This document shows positions 1 to 7,608 of a stretch of DNA of 64,000 bases, one piece after another. Within the stretch, counting starts at the first letter, position 1. Each line of letters opens with the position of its first letter. A program made the position numbers and the translations under genes. Source of the stretch: Hominenteromicrobium mulieris (GTDB lineage Bacteria > Bacillota > Clostridia > Oscillospirales > Acutalibacteraceae); the NCBI GenBank assembly GCA_021029595.1, contig JAJJOY010000001.1, positions 1 to 64,000 on the forward strand. Reading direction: 5' to 3'. The notes under the pieces were generated by a model. The model was not told the DNA's origin, did no database searches, and was given only the letters and a program-made list of their open reading frames with translations.

Positions 1-180
1 AACGGCAAGGTGGAGCGCAGCCACCGTGAGGATCAGAAACGCTTCTATTCCTGCCATTCGTTCTATTCACTCGACGACTTTGCCAAGCAGCTTGCCGTCC
101 ATAACCGCCGCGCCAACAACTTGCCCATGAGACCCCTCCGCTGGCTCTCGCCTAATGAGTTCGCTGTCCAATATGTTTGA
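1..180 (+). mobile_element. C-terminal end of a DDE (rve-type) transposase, cut by the window edge
   Basis: The reading frame is open from the first base and ends in TGA at 178-180, giving 59 residues. It begins with NGKVERSHREDQKRFY, the typical sequence around the catalytic Glu of IS3/IS481-type integrase-core transposases, and ends with a WLSPNEF segment like the C-terminus of those families. The remainder of the gene lies outside the window, so completeness cannot be judged. No terminal inverted repeat was recognised downstream. The family (IS481 versus IS3) is inference. Confidence 0.75.
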
Positions 181-220
181 CAAACCTACATTTTGCGATG
201 AAGTGCGCCGCGAAAGGCAG

Positions 221-249
221 TTGAATTTGTAAAAAAGCTGTGCTATACT
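221..249 (+). promoter_or_regulatory. sigma-A promoter of the zinc-ribbon gene
   Basis: TTGAAT (221-226) and TATACT (244-249) are separated by exactly 17 bp and lie about 40 bp before the start codon at 288. The promoter sits just downstream of the transposase end. It may also serve metY, which follows without an obvious promoter of its own. Confidence 0.7.
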
Positions 250-287
250 GAAAAGCAGAAACGGCAATGCCGAAATGGGAGGCTATT

Positions 288-761
288 ATGCTCTACTGCA
301 CGAAATGCAAAAGCATCTGCGAGGATTCCACACAAACCTGTCCGAACTGCAAGCGCAGCCGCGGTCTGCGGCCCGTAAAGCCCGAGGACGAAGTGTTTTT
401 CCTCAAGGTCAGCGAGGGGGAAGCTGCGGAGCTTGCGCTGCTCTTTGAGCAAAACGCGGTGCGCCATGCGATACACCCCGTAAAAGGTGGCTTTTCCACC
501 AGCGTGTACGACCCGGAGTATCTGCCGACCGATAAGGATATTTACGTGGAATACCAAGACCTCGAACGCGCCAAAGAGCTGATGCTCAAAGAGCGGGAAG
601 AGCAGTCGCAGGAAAAACCGTCCGAAGAGAACGATATGCCCCGCGGCAAGCGTATGCTCATCCAGTCGCTTTCTGTCATCGCGTTCATGGCAATCGTCAT
701 TTTGGTCGTGCTCGGCTCAGATTTCATCGCAAATCTTTTAAAAGCGCTTTTCACAAAGTAA
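288..761 (+). CDS. zinc-ribbon protein with DUF2007-like middle and C-terminal membrane anchor
   Basis: The 157-residue protein starts with CTKC (residues 4-7) and CPNC (about 18-21), a zinc-ribbon. The middle part (EVFFLKVSEGEAAELALLF onward) resembles DUF2007 'putative signal transducing protein' domains. A single membrane segment of about 20 hydrophobic residues lies near the C-terminus. The ATG at 288 is chosen over the in-frame ATG at 267 because GGGAGG (277-282) lies 5 bp before it and downstream of 267. The function is unknown. A tail-anchored protein with a cytosolic metal-binding head is the most that can be inferred. Confidence 0.8.
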   Translation: MLYCTKCKSICEDSTQTCPNCKRSRGLRPVKPEDEVFFLKVSEGEAAELALLFEQNAVRHAIHPVKGGFSTSVYDPEYLPTDKDIYVEYQDLERAKELMLKEREEQSQEKPSEENDMPRGKRMLIQSLSVIAFMAIVILVVLGSDFIANLLKALFTK

Positions 762-807
762 GCACTGCCGCGAAAATAGGATATTATTAAAGATTGGGGA
801 AGTCCAA

Positions 808-2088
808 ATGAAACAGTACAGACCGGATACAACGTGTATCCACGCGGGCTATACGCCCGGAAACGGTGAACCGCGCGTTCTGCCCATCGTACAAAGCACC
901 ACATACACCTATGACAGCTCCAAAGAAATGGGCGATCTGTTCGATTTAAAAGCGGACGGCTTTTTCTATACGCGCCTCGGCAACCCGACGCTCGACGCTG
1001 TGGAAAAGAAGCTTGCGGCACTCGAGGGCGGCGTAGGCGCGCTCGTCACATCTTCCGGCCAGGCAGCCACCATGATGGCCGTTCTGAACATCTGCCACGC
1101 AGGAGGTCATGTTGTGTGCTCCAGCGCCGTATACGGCGGCACATTCAACCTGTTCTATAAAACCCTGCATGAAATGGGCATTGACTGCACATTCGTTTCG
1201 CCGAACTGCACCGAGGACGAGCTGAACGCCGCATTTCGCGAGAACACCCGCTGCGTGTTTGCGGAAACGCTTACGAACCCGTCTCTCGTCGTGACGGACC
1301 TCGAAATGTTTGCAAACGCCGCACACGCGCACGGCGTACCGTGCATTGTCGATAACACGTTCCCGACGCCCATCAACTGCCGTCCGTTCGAGTTCGGCGT
1401 AGACATCGTTACGCACTCCACCACAAAGTACCTCGACGGTCACGCGGTGCAGCTCGGCGGCGCCATTGTAGACAGCGGTAATTTCGATTGGAACAACGGC
1501 AAGTTCCCGGAGTTCACAGAGCCGGATGAATCTTATCACGGCATCGTGTATGCCGAGCACTTCGGTAAGGCGGCGTATATCGCAAAAGCGCGCTGCCACC
1601 TGATGCGTGACATTGGCGCGCAGGCCGCCCCGATGAACGCATTTTACCTCAACCTCGGCATGGAAACGCTCGCGCTGCGCATGGAGCGCCATTGCTCGAA
1701 CGCACAGAAGATCGCCGAATTCCTCGAGCAGGACGACCGCGTGGCGTGGGTCAACTATCCGGGTCTTGAGAGCAGCCCGTACCACGAGCTCGCTATGAAA
1801 TATATGCCGCACGGCACCTGCGGCGTCATTTCCTTCGGCATCAAGGGCGGCAGGGAAGCGGCCACCCGCTTTATGGACAGCTTGGAGCTTGCCTCCGTCG
1901 TCACGCACGTCGCAGACCTGCGCACCTGCGTGCTGCACCCGGCCAGCACCACGCACCGCCAGATGACCGACGAGCAATTAAAGGAAGCCGGCGTCTCCCC
2001 GGATCTTATCCGCCTCTCCGTAGGCATCGAAAACCCGGAAGACATCCTCGATGACATCAAGCAGGCACTTGAGAAAGCGGCGCAGTAA
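808..2088 (+). CDS. metY: O-acetylhomoserine aminocarboxypropyltransferase (O-acetylhomoserine sulfhydrylase)
   Basis: This is a PLP enzyme of the Cys/Met metabolism family, which makes homocysteine (or methionine with methanethiol) from O-acetylhomoserine in the cytosol. The 426-residue length and the insertion with FPEFTEPDESYHG are typical of MetY and distinguish it from the shorter cystathionine gamma-synthase and lyase types. The PLP lysine is in HSTTKYLDGHA (about residue 210), and the N-terminal YTRLGNPT and SSGQAA motifs are present. Methionine gamma-lyase activity cannot be excluded by sequence alone. No SAM riboswitch or T-box fits in the 46-bp gap upstream, so it is probably co-transcribed with the zinc-ribbon gene. 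Confidence 0.9.
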   Translation: MKQYRPDTTCIHAGYTPGNGEPRVLPIVQSTTYTYDSSKEMGDLFDLKADGFFYTRLGNPTLDAVEKKLAALEGGVGALVTSSGQAATMMAVLNICHAGGHVVCSSAVYGGTFNLFYKTLHEMGIDCTFVSPNCTEDELNAAFRENTRCVFAETLTNPSLVVTDLEMFANAAHAHGVPCIVDNTFPTPINCRPFEFGVDIVTHSTTKYLDGHAVQLGGAIVDSGNFDWNNGKFPEFTEPDESYHGIVYAEHFGKAAYIAKARCHLMRDIGAQAAPMNAFYLNLGMETLALRMERHCSNAQKIAEFLEQDDRVAWVNYPGLESSPYHELAMKYMPHGTCGVISFGIKGGREAATRFMDSLELASVVTHVADLRTCVLHPASTTHRQMTDEQLKEAGVSPDLIRLSVGIENPEDILDDIKQALEKAAQ

Positions 2089-2103
2089 GGTATAAATAAA
2101 ATA

Positions 2104-2146
2104 GACAGCGCTGTGTGAAACGGATTTACACAGCGCTGCTGTCGTT
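2104..2146 (+). terminator. possible weak terminator after metY
   Basis: AGCGCTGTGT (2107-2116) pairs perfectly with ACACAGCGCT (2128-2137), with an 11-base loop. Only a poor T-run follows (GTCGTTT), so termination may be inefficient. Confidence 0.5.
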
Positions 2147-2175
2147 TAACGACTATAACATTGAGGTAAATACCT

Positions 2176-2928
2176 ATGAAAAACATTAAAATATTTGGGA
2201 TTGCAATTCTGTTAATGGTTTTAATCGGTAGTATGAGTGGCTGTATTCAAATCACGGTGAATACCACATCCGATGAATCAAGTGCGCCTTCAATTTCAAA
2301 CACGCCTGAAAAACAGGAAAGCACTTCGTCTGAAACCGGGAAAAACGCTACCTCTGAACTTCCGCATACAGTACCGAATGGTTATACGATTCCAGATACA
2401 AATATGACCGTCACAATCCCCGAGGGCGCGACGGTGCTTTCCGTCGATACCCCGGCGGGCGATGCCGCGTGGAGCAAGGCAGGCATTTTGGATGCGAGCG
2501 AGAAGATCAAGGAAATGCAGAAAAACGGGACCACTGCGGAGATTATTGCGGCAAACGGCGATACCATAGCCGTAGCGGCGAAGTCTTCCGATTACGCGAA
2601 CTCCGTTTTTAACCTCAATAATCTGGATGAAAAGGGCAAGAAGGATTTTTTGAAATACATGGAGCCGTCTTCCATGGACGGCAGCACGACCGGCACCATC
2701 ACGTGGTACGACCACACACAGATTCCGTTCTTTATGATCGACCTCTGTGCGGAGAATATCAAGGAGGAGGGACCCGTGTACGAGCGCCTCTATGGTACGC
2801 TGTACGACGGCAAGATTGTTTCGTTTGACCTCTTCGGCGATACGAAACAAATCTCGGAGGAGACGGACGCATTCATGCGCGCCGTGGTCGATTCCGCCGT
2901 CATCTCTGCCTTTGCGGAAAATCCTTAA
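2176..2928 (+). CDS. putative lipoprotein of unknown function
   Basis: A 250-residue protein with a type II signal peptide: a short positive N-terminus, a hydrophobic stretch, then lipobox GSMSGC with the lipidated Cys near residue 23. A Ser/Thr-rich linker (about 30-60) leads into an acidic globular domain. The C-terminal part (YERLYGTLYDGKIVSFDLFGD) looks like domains found in small exported stress or binding lipoproteins, but no family is recognised. It is expected on the outer face of the membrane. The gene is monocistronic: a strong terminator follows, and the next gene is convergent. Confidence 0.8.
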   Translation: MKNIKIFGIAILLMVLIGSMSGCIQITVNTTSDESSAPSISNTPEKQESTSSETGKNATSELPHTVPNGYTIPDTNMTVTIPEGATVLSVDTPAGDAAWSKAGILDASEKIKEMQKNGTTAEIIAANGDTIAVAAKSSDYANSVFNLNNLDEKGKKDFLKYMEPSSMDGSTTGTITWYDHTQIPFFMIDLCAENIKEEGPVYERLYGTLYDGKIVSFDLFGDTKQISEETDAFMRAVVDSAVISAFAENP

Positions 2929-2950
2929 TGTTTTTCCAATGTAACAACGA

Positions 2951-2987
2951 CCGCCCGCAGGCTACAATTTCCTGCGGGCGGTTTTAT
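2951..2987 (+). terminator. intrinsic terminator after the lipoprotein gene
   Basis: CCGCCCGCAGG (2951-2961) and CCTGCGGGCGG (2971-2981) form a perfect 11-bp stem with a 9-base loop, followed by TTTTAT. It lies between convergent genes and might also slow minus-strand transcription. Confidence 0.9.
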
Positions 2988-3000
2988 ATGCTCAACTTTT

Positions 3001-5265
3001 TCAATTTTCCGGTTCCGAAGACTCCGGGAATTCGGTGTTTTCTGTCTGCTCCGAAGCTTCGGGGAGCGCGTCGGGGTTGGTTTCCGGCTCGCTTGCTATA
3101 TTCTCTGCGTCTGCCGTTTCGGGCAGCGGTTCCTTTTCCGGCTCCTTCGGCGGCTCTTTGAGCGGCAGGGAAATCATCACGGTGAAAAGGTCGCCCTTTA
3201 CGGTCACGTGGAAAGTACCGCCACAGGCCTCCGTGAAGCTTTTTGCAATAGAAAGGCCAAGGCCGCTGCCGGAAGTGGAACGGCTGTCATCACCGCGCAC
3301 AAAGCGGGCCGTCAGCGAATCGCCGTCCATGGTAAGCTCGTATTTCGAGATATTCTGAATCGTCACGACGGCGTTTTGACCCTGCTTTTGCAGCTCCACG
3401 TAGACACGCGAACCCTCAAGCGCATATTGTGCCGCGTTCTTAATGAGGTTCTGGAACACACGGTACATGCGCTGCCCATCAGCATAAACGGGGAAGTCTT
3501 CCTGCGGGATCTGCACGCGCCACGTCAGCTCACTGTCGTTCATCACGCCGTCCATATCTCCGAGCGTCTGCCGCAAAAGCTTATCGAGACCGATGTATTC
3601 CGGCATCAGCGTAATATTGCCGGTTGCGGCTTTAGAGACATCGAAAATATCTTGCAGCATATGGCGCAGACGGTCTGCTTTCTGCGAGACGATTTTCAAA
3701 TAATCCTGCATGTGCGGCGGCAGATCCGGCTCGGTCTTCATCAGTTCGATATAGCTGATGATGGACGTGAGCGGCGTTTTGATGTCGTGCGAAACATTCG
3801 TGATAAGCTCCACCTTCGTGCGCTCGGATTTGATGCCTTCCTCCACCGCGATACGGATGCCGTCACGGATCATATTGAGCTGCATAGCGGAATCATAAAG
3901 CGGGGAAGTGGCGGGCAGGTGATTCATCGCGTCAAGGTCGCCCTTGTACATTTGCTCCACCTGCTCCATCAGCTTGCCGTAATCGCGCAGGTCGTCGCGC
4001 AGTGCCCACGCAAACCATACAAGCGTACCCACACTCGCGAAAAACAGACCGACGTAAAACGCGACAAACCAAATCGTACCCATCAACCAATGGCTGTAAA
4101 AGAATACATATCCTAAAACTCCTACGATGCAAAGCCCCACCAAAATACCGGCAGTCGCCATGTATTTGCGGTAAACAATCTGCTCGAATTTTTTTCCTTC
4201 GCGGTTGCCAAGCACAAGCTTCAAAACGGAATGAATGATGTTGTGCCGATAAATCCGCCGGTTGTGGGAAATATCGATGCCGAGCAAATAGAACACAAAG
4301 AACACGGAGAACAGGGTAACAGCTGTGCCTGCAGGGTCAAATCCATACGAAATGATATTGAGCACAACGAAAGCCCATACAAATACGGCTATGACTTTGA
4401 TTTCTATCCAAATCCACTTGAGTCCGTGTGCAATGTAACGCTCAAACAGCTTTCTGTCCTGCCGGAACAAAATGGAAAGCAGCAGCATCAAAGTGAACAT
4501 CACGACCGCAGCGGCAACAAGACTTATAGCAAAGCGTATATTGTTGACCCAAGTCTGCGCATCGCTGACGATCTCATTCGATAAAGAATAAGAGGTCGGC
4601 TTTTCACGCACCGCAAAGCTGATTTTCGGTGATGGAGCATTGCTTTGCTTTAATGCGCCAAGCGTGTAGGAAAGCGAGAGCGTGTAAAATGCGCCAGGCG
4701 TATCACTGCTGAAAACACAGTTTAAATCGCCGTCTTTGTCGCTGTAGTAAATTTTTGTCACACCGTTTTCACAAGTGAAAAGGTAATTGAAGCCCTCCGG
4801 CAGCGTCTGCGCATCCCAGTTCGAGTCGTTCGTGATCGTTTTGCCGGCGGGGTCTGTGCTGTAGTCCGTTACCGAGAAAAGAACATCCTTTGAGATCGAT
4901 TCCACATAGACCCAAGAAAGTGCCGTGCTGGATTCATCCCGTGAAATGTAGTAGTGATAGCCGTTTGAGGGTACATCGTTGTCCTTTTCCGCGGTTACAT
5001 CGGTTGAGGTGTTTGAAGCAGCATTGCTTTGCGTGCTGTAATATAGCCGCTCAAACAGAATGGAAACATTATCCTTGTAGCTATCTGTTTCACGCAGATC
5101 GCCTGAAAGTGCCTGACCGCATTTATCTACCGCAGATGGTATGGCTTCAAATATATCTGGGTAGTACACGGCAAAAGTCAACCCCACAATAATAGAAAAC
5201 GCGCACAGCAAAAAGCAGAACCAGGCGAAAACACCGCGGGCAAGGTTAGTGCTTTTCAATTTCAT
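3001..5265 (-). CDS. multi-pass membrane sensor histidine kinase
   Basis: 754 residues. TM1 is at about 12-35, followed by an extracellular domain to about 243. A block of roughly five more hydrophobic segments (about 244-267, 289-306, 313-331, 368-390 and 395-420) leads to the kinase core. The HisKA H-box NVSHDIKTPL carries the phospho-His at about 493. The HATPase ATP-lid is DDSRSTSGSGLGLS. After the ATPase domain comes an unusual tail of about 53 residues, rich in Glu and Pro. The start overlaps the end of the response-regulator gene by 20 bp, which indicates translational coupling. The ligand is unknown, and the large extracellular domain suggests envelope or solute sensing. Confidence 0.9.
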   Translation of the reverse strand: MKLKSTNLARGVFAWFCFLLCAFSIIVGLTFAVYYPDIFEAIPSAVDKCGQALSGDLRETDSYKDNVSILFERLYYSTQSNAASNTSTDVTAEKDNDVPSNGYHYYISRDESSTALSWVYVESISKDVLFSVTDYSTDPAGKTITNDSNWDAQTLPEGFNYLFTCENGVTKIYYSDKDGDLNCVFSSDTPGAFYTLSLSYTLGALKQSNAPSPKISFAVREKPTSYSLSNEIVSDAQTWVNNIRFAISLVAAAVVMFTLMLLLSILFRQDRKLFERYIAHGLKWIWIEIKVIAVFVWAFVVLNIISYGFDPAGTAVTLFSVFFVFYLLGIDISHNRRIYRHNIIHSVLKLVLGNREGKKFEQIVYRKYMATAGILVGLCIVGVLGYVFFYSHWLMGTIWFVAFYVGLFFASVGTLVWFAWALRDDLRDYGKLMEQVEQMYKGDLDAMNHLPATSPLYDSAMQLNMIRDGIRIAVEEGIKSERTKVELITNVSHDIKTPLTSIISYIELMKTEPDLPPHMQDYLKIVSQKADRLRHMLQDIFDVSKAATGNITLMPEYIGLDKLLRQTLGDMDGVMNDSELTWRVQIPQEDFPVYADGQRMYRVFQNLIKNAAQYALEGSRVYVELQKQGQNAVVTIQNISKYELTMDGDSLTARFVRGDDSRSTSGSGLGLSIAKSFTEACGGTFHVTVKGDLFTVMISLPLKEPPKEPEKEPLPETADAENIASEPETNPDALPEASEQTENTEFPESSEPEN

Positions 5266-5953
5266 AACCGATCCCCCATACCACTTTCAAGTATTCCGGC
5301 TCGCTTGGGTTCAGCTCGATTTTCTCGCGAATTCTGCGGATGTGCACCATCACGGTGTTTTCCGCCGAGTACGCGGGTTCGTTCCAGATGCGGCTGTAAA
5401 TTTCCTCGGCGGGGAAGATGCGGCCCGGGTGCTTCATCAAAAGCTCCACGATTTTCGTTTCCGTCGCCGTCAGTTTTACAGGCTCGCCGTCCGCATACAG
5501 CACGTGCTCGTCCAGCTTGAACGTCAAACGCCCGTTCACGATCACGTTGTCGCTGCGCGTGTTGATGTCGCCGAGATCGGTGTAGCGCCGCAGCTGCGAT
5601 TTCACCCGCGCCACAAGCTCCATTGGGTTGAACGGCTTCGAAATGTAATCGTCCGCGCCCATGGAAAGGCCAAGGATTTTGTCGCTGTCTTCGCCCTTTG
5701 CGGAAAGAATGATGATGGGCAGATTTTTCTTTTCGCGAATTTTCATCACGGCGGAAAGTCCGTCCAGCTTCGGCATCATCACGTCGATGATGATCAGATG
5801 CACTTCGCGGGAGGTCACGCAATCCAGCGCCTGCAAGCCGTCGTAAGCGTTCAGTACATGGTAGCCCTCGCGCTCCAGCGTAATGGTAATGGCGCGCACG
5901 ATCTCGTGGTCGTCATCCACAACCAAAATGGTTTTCTTATTCATATCCGGCAT
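5246..5953 (-). CDS. OmpR/PhoB-family response regulator
   Basis: 235 residues with an N-terminal receiver domain (VVDDD acidic pocket, phospho-Asp in IIDVMMP at about 57, switch Thr/Ser in ILSAKG, Lys in SKPFNP) and a C-terminal winged helix with VMVHIRRIREKIE. It is the cognate partner of the overlapping kinase gene. The ATG at 5953 is supported by GGAGGG 7 bp upstream. Three TTGTAAG repeats upstream fit autoregulation by an OmpR-type dimer. The regulon is unknown; the adjacent divergent pdaA-like gene is a natural candidate. Confidence 0.93.
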   Translation of the reverse strand: MPDMNKKTILVVDDDHEIVRAITITLEREGYHVLNAYDGLQALDCVTSREVHLIIIDVMMPKLDGLSAVMKIREKKNLPIIILSAKGEDSDKILGLSMGADDYISKPFNPMELVARVKSQLRRYTDLGDINTRSDNVIVNGRLTFKLDEHVLYADGEPVKLTATETKIVELLMKHPGRIFPAEEIYSRIWNEPAYSAENTVMVHIRRIREKIELNPSEPEYLKVVWGIGYEIEKH

Positions 5954-5983
5954 AAAATGCCCTCCTTTTCACTCCATGCTGAA

Positions 5984-6040
5984 AGTATACAGAATACCTC
6001 TTACAAAATCGGGGATAGAATTCTTACAATCAGCTTACAA
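5984..6040 (-). promoter_or_regulatory. response-regulator promoter with TTGTAAG direct repeats
   Basis: On the minus strand a TATACT -10 (5984-5989) has a weak -35 (CCGATT) at 17 bp. Three copies of TTGTAAG read on the minus strand lie at 6034-6040, 6023-6029 and 6000-6006. The first two are exactly 11 bp apart and the third 23 bp further. An 11-bp tandem repeat before a promoter with a poor -35 is the usual target of OmpR/PhoB regulators. Regulation by the adjacent regulator is inference. Confidence 0.55.
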
Positions 6041-6150
6041 TTCATCTTTTTATCATTGTACAGGATTTTCATGTGCTTCGCAATGCTATCCCGGTTCTTT
6101 TTTATGCGGCTGCACATACTCTTTATAAAAAGAAATAGGGGGAACGCAGA

Positions 6151-6978
6151 ATGAAAGTGCACATATTCGATAAAAAGCAGGTGCTTTATGTTGTTTTGGC
6201 AATCATTCTCTTGTGTATCGGTATGGTTTGCGCTTTGCGCGCAGTCAACCGTTTGGGTGCGGCAGAGGCCGCCGCAGGTATTACCGATTGGGGTTTGAGC
6301 TTTCAAAGCGAGGGCGCACCGCCCGTTGCAAATGCCTCGCAGGAGTATTTAAGAAATTTCGACGCGCTGTATGTCGGCGAAGCGAACCAAAAAGAGATCT
6401 ACATCACGTTTGATGCCGGCTTTGAAAACGGCAACACGGAGAGAATTCTGGATGCGCTCAAAAAGCACGGCGTAAAGGCAACATTCTTCCTCGTCGGCAA
6501 TTATTTTGAGACGCAGCCGGAGCTTGTAAAACGTATGGCAGAGGAAGGCCACACCATCGGCAACCACACGTATTCGCACCCGGACATGTCGAAGATCGGC
6601 GATATCCAAAGCTTTCAGACCGAGCTGCAAAAGAATGAAGCGCTGTACAGGGACATTCTCGGCAGCGAAATGCCGAAGCTCTACCGCCCACCGCAGGGCA
6701 AATTCTGTGAGGAAAACCTCAAAATGGCGCAGCAGCTCGGGTATTCCACGGTGTTTTGGAGCCTTGCCTATGTCGATTGGTATACGGATGACCAGCCCAC
6801 ACCCGAGCAGGCATTTTCTAAATTATTACCGCGCATTCACCCCGGCGCGGTCGTTTTACTGCACAGCACGTCGAGCACGAACGCCGAAATCTTAGATGAG
6901 CTCCTTACAAAATGGGAAGAAATGGGCTACTCGTTCGGCGACCTTGAAGCCTATTGTGCCGCACAGAAAACATCTTGA
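6151..6978 (+). CDS. pdaA: PdaA-like polysaccharide deacetylase
   Basis: 275 residues. An N-terminal membrane segment (about 10-28) is followed by an extracellular NodB-homology domain. The motifs are ITFDAGFENG (metal/base Asp), the metal His pair in GNHTYSHP, RPPQGKF, and VVLLHSTS with the late His. The order and the WGLSF...EIYITFD lead-in match the delta-lactam-forming de-N-acetylases (PdaA) that act on muramic acid in spore cortex peptidoglycan. A general peptidoglycan deacetylase role is the alternative. The start has AGGGGG upstream. It diverges from the two-component system. Confidence 0.8.
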   Translation: MKVHIFDKKQVLYVVLAIILLCIGMVCALRAVNRLGAAEAAAGITDWGLSFQSEGAPPVANASQEYLRNFDALYVGEANQKEIYITFDAGFENGNTERILDALKKHGVKATFFLVGNYFETQPELVKRMAEEGHTIGNHTYSHPDMSKIGDIQSFQTELQKNEALYRDILGSEMPKLYRPPQGKFCEENLKMAQQLGYSTVFWSLAYVDWYTDDQPTPEQAFSKLLPRIHPGAVVLLHSTSSTNAEILDELLTKWEEMGYSFGDLEAYCAAQKTS

Positions 6979-6980
6979 GC

Positions 6981-7010
6981 ACGTTTTGTCAGCAAAACGT
7001 AAGCTATAAT
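6981..7010 (+). promoter_or_regulatory. perfect inverted repeat next to a -10 box
   Basis: ACGTTTTG (6981-6988) and CAAAACGT (6993-7000) form a perfect 8-bp inverted repeat with a 4-base spacer, directly upstream of TATAAT (7005-7010). No good -35 is seen at 17 bp (CGTTTT). It could be an operator at the promoter of the next gene, or a weak terminator of pdaA without a U-run. Confidence 0.35.
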
Positions 7011-7109
7011 TCTTTAAAAGAAAAATAAAAACCATGACGTTTAGTATACTTATTTGCGGAACTTTTAAGGAACTTGAAAAAGAACGGATCATGAAAGGAA
7101 CAATTCAGT

Positions 7110-7595
7110 ATGGTAGAAGCACTTGTCAATTTTTTCAGAAATATTATTCCGGGTGAGCTTACGGTGTTCATCCTCTCCATGATGCCCATCATCGAGCTGC
7201 GCGGCGGTCTTGTTGCGGCGAAAATGCTCGGCGTAGATTTATTGCCTGCCATGCTGATCTGCTTCATCGGCACCATTTTGCCGACGCCGTTCATTCTGCT
7301 CTTTATCAATAAGATTTTCGACTGGATGCGCAACACGCGCTTTGTAAAGCTTGTTGACCGCATGGAAGCCAAGGGCAGAAGCAAGTTTGCGCAGATTGAA
7401 AAATACAAGACGTTCGGCCTGCTCATCTTCGTCGCCATTCCGCTGCCGGGCACCGGCGCATGGACGGGTTCGCTTGCCGCAGCGCTGATGAAAATGCCCA
7501 TTAAAGACGCGCTTTTCTCCGTCATCGGCGGCACGCTCATCGCGGATATTTTGATGGCGATCTTCTCCTACGGCCTGCTCGGCATGTTCATTTAA
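7110..7595 (+). CDS. small multidrug-export family membrane protein (COG2426)
   Basis: 161 residues, almost entirely hydrophobic, with about four membrane segments. The N-terminal ELTVFILSMMPIIELRGG and the middle IPLPGTGAWTGS with conserved Pro/Gly are the signature motifs of the sm_multidrug_ex/COG2426 family (PF06695). That family has distant similarity to DedA-like re-entrant transporters. The substrate is unknown, and the family name reflects early annotation more than proof. The start is preceded by AAAGGAA. It precedes the two flavoprotein genes by 13 bp and probably shares their transcript. Confidence 0.8.
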   Translation: MVEALVNFFRNIIPGELTVFILSMMPIIELRGGLVAAKMLGVDLLPAMLICFIGTILPTPFILLFINKIFDWMRNTRFVKLVDRMEAKGRSKFAQIEKYKTFGLLIFVAIPLPGTGAWTGSLAAALMKMPIKDALFSVIGGTLIADILMAIFSYGLLGMFI

Positions 7596-7608
7596 TAAGG
7601 AAGTTTAA

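Noticed and set aside
6986..7010. TTGTCA with TATAAT as promoter
   Set aside because: The spacer is only 13 bp, too short for sigma-A.
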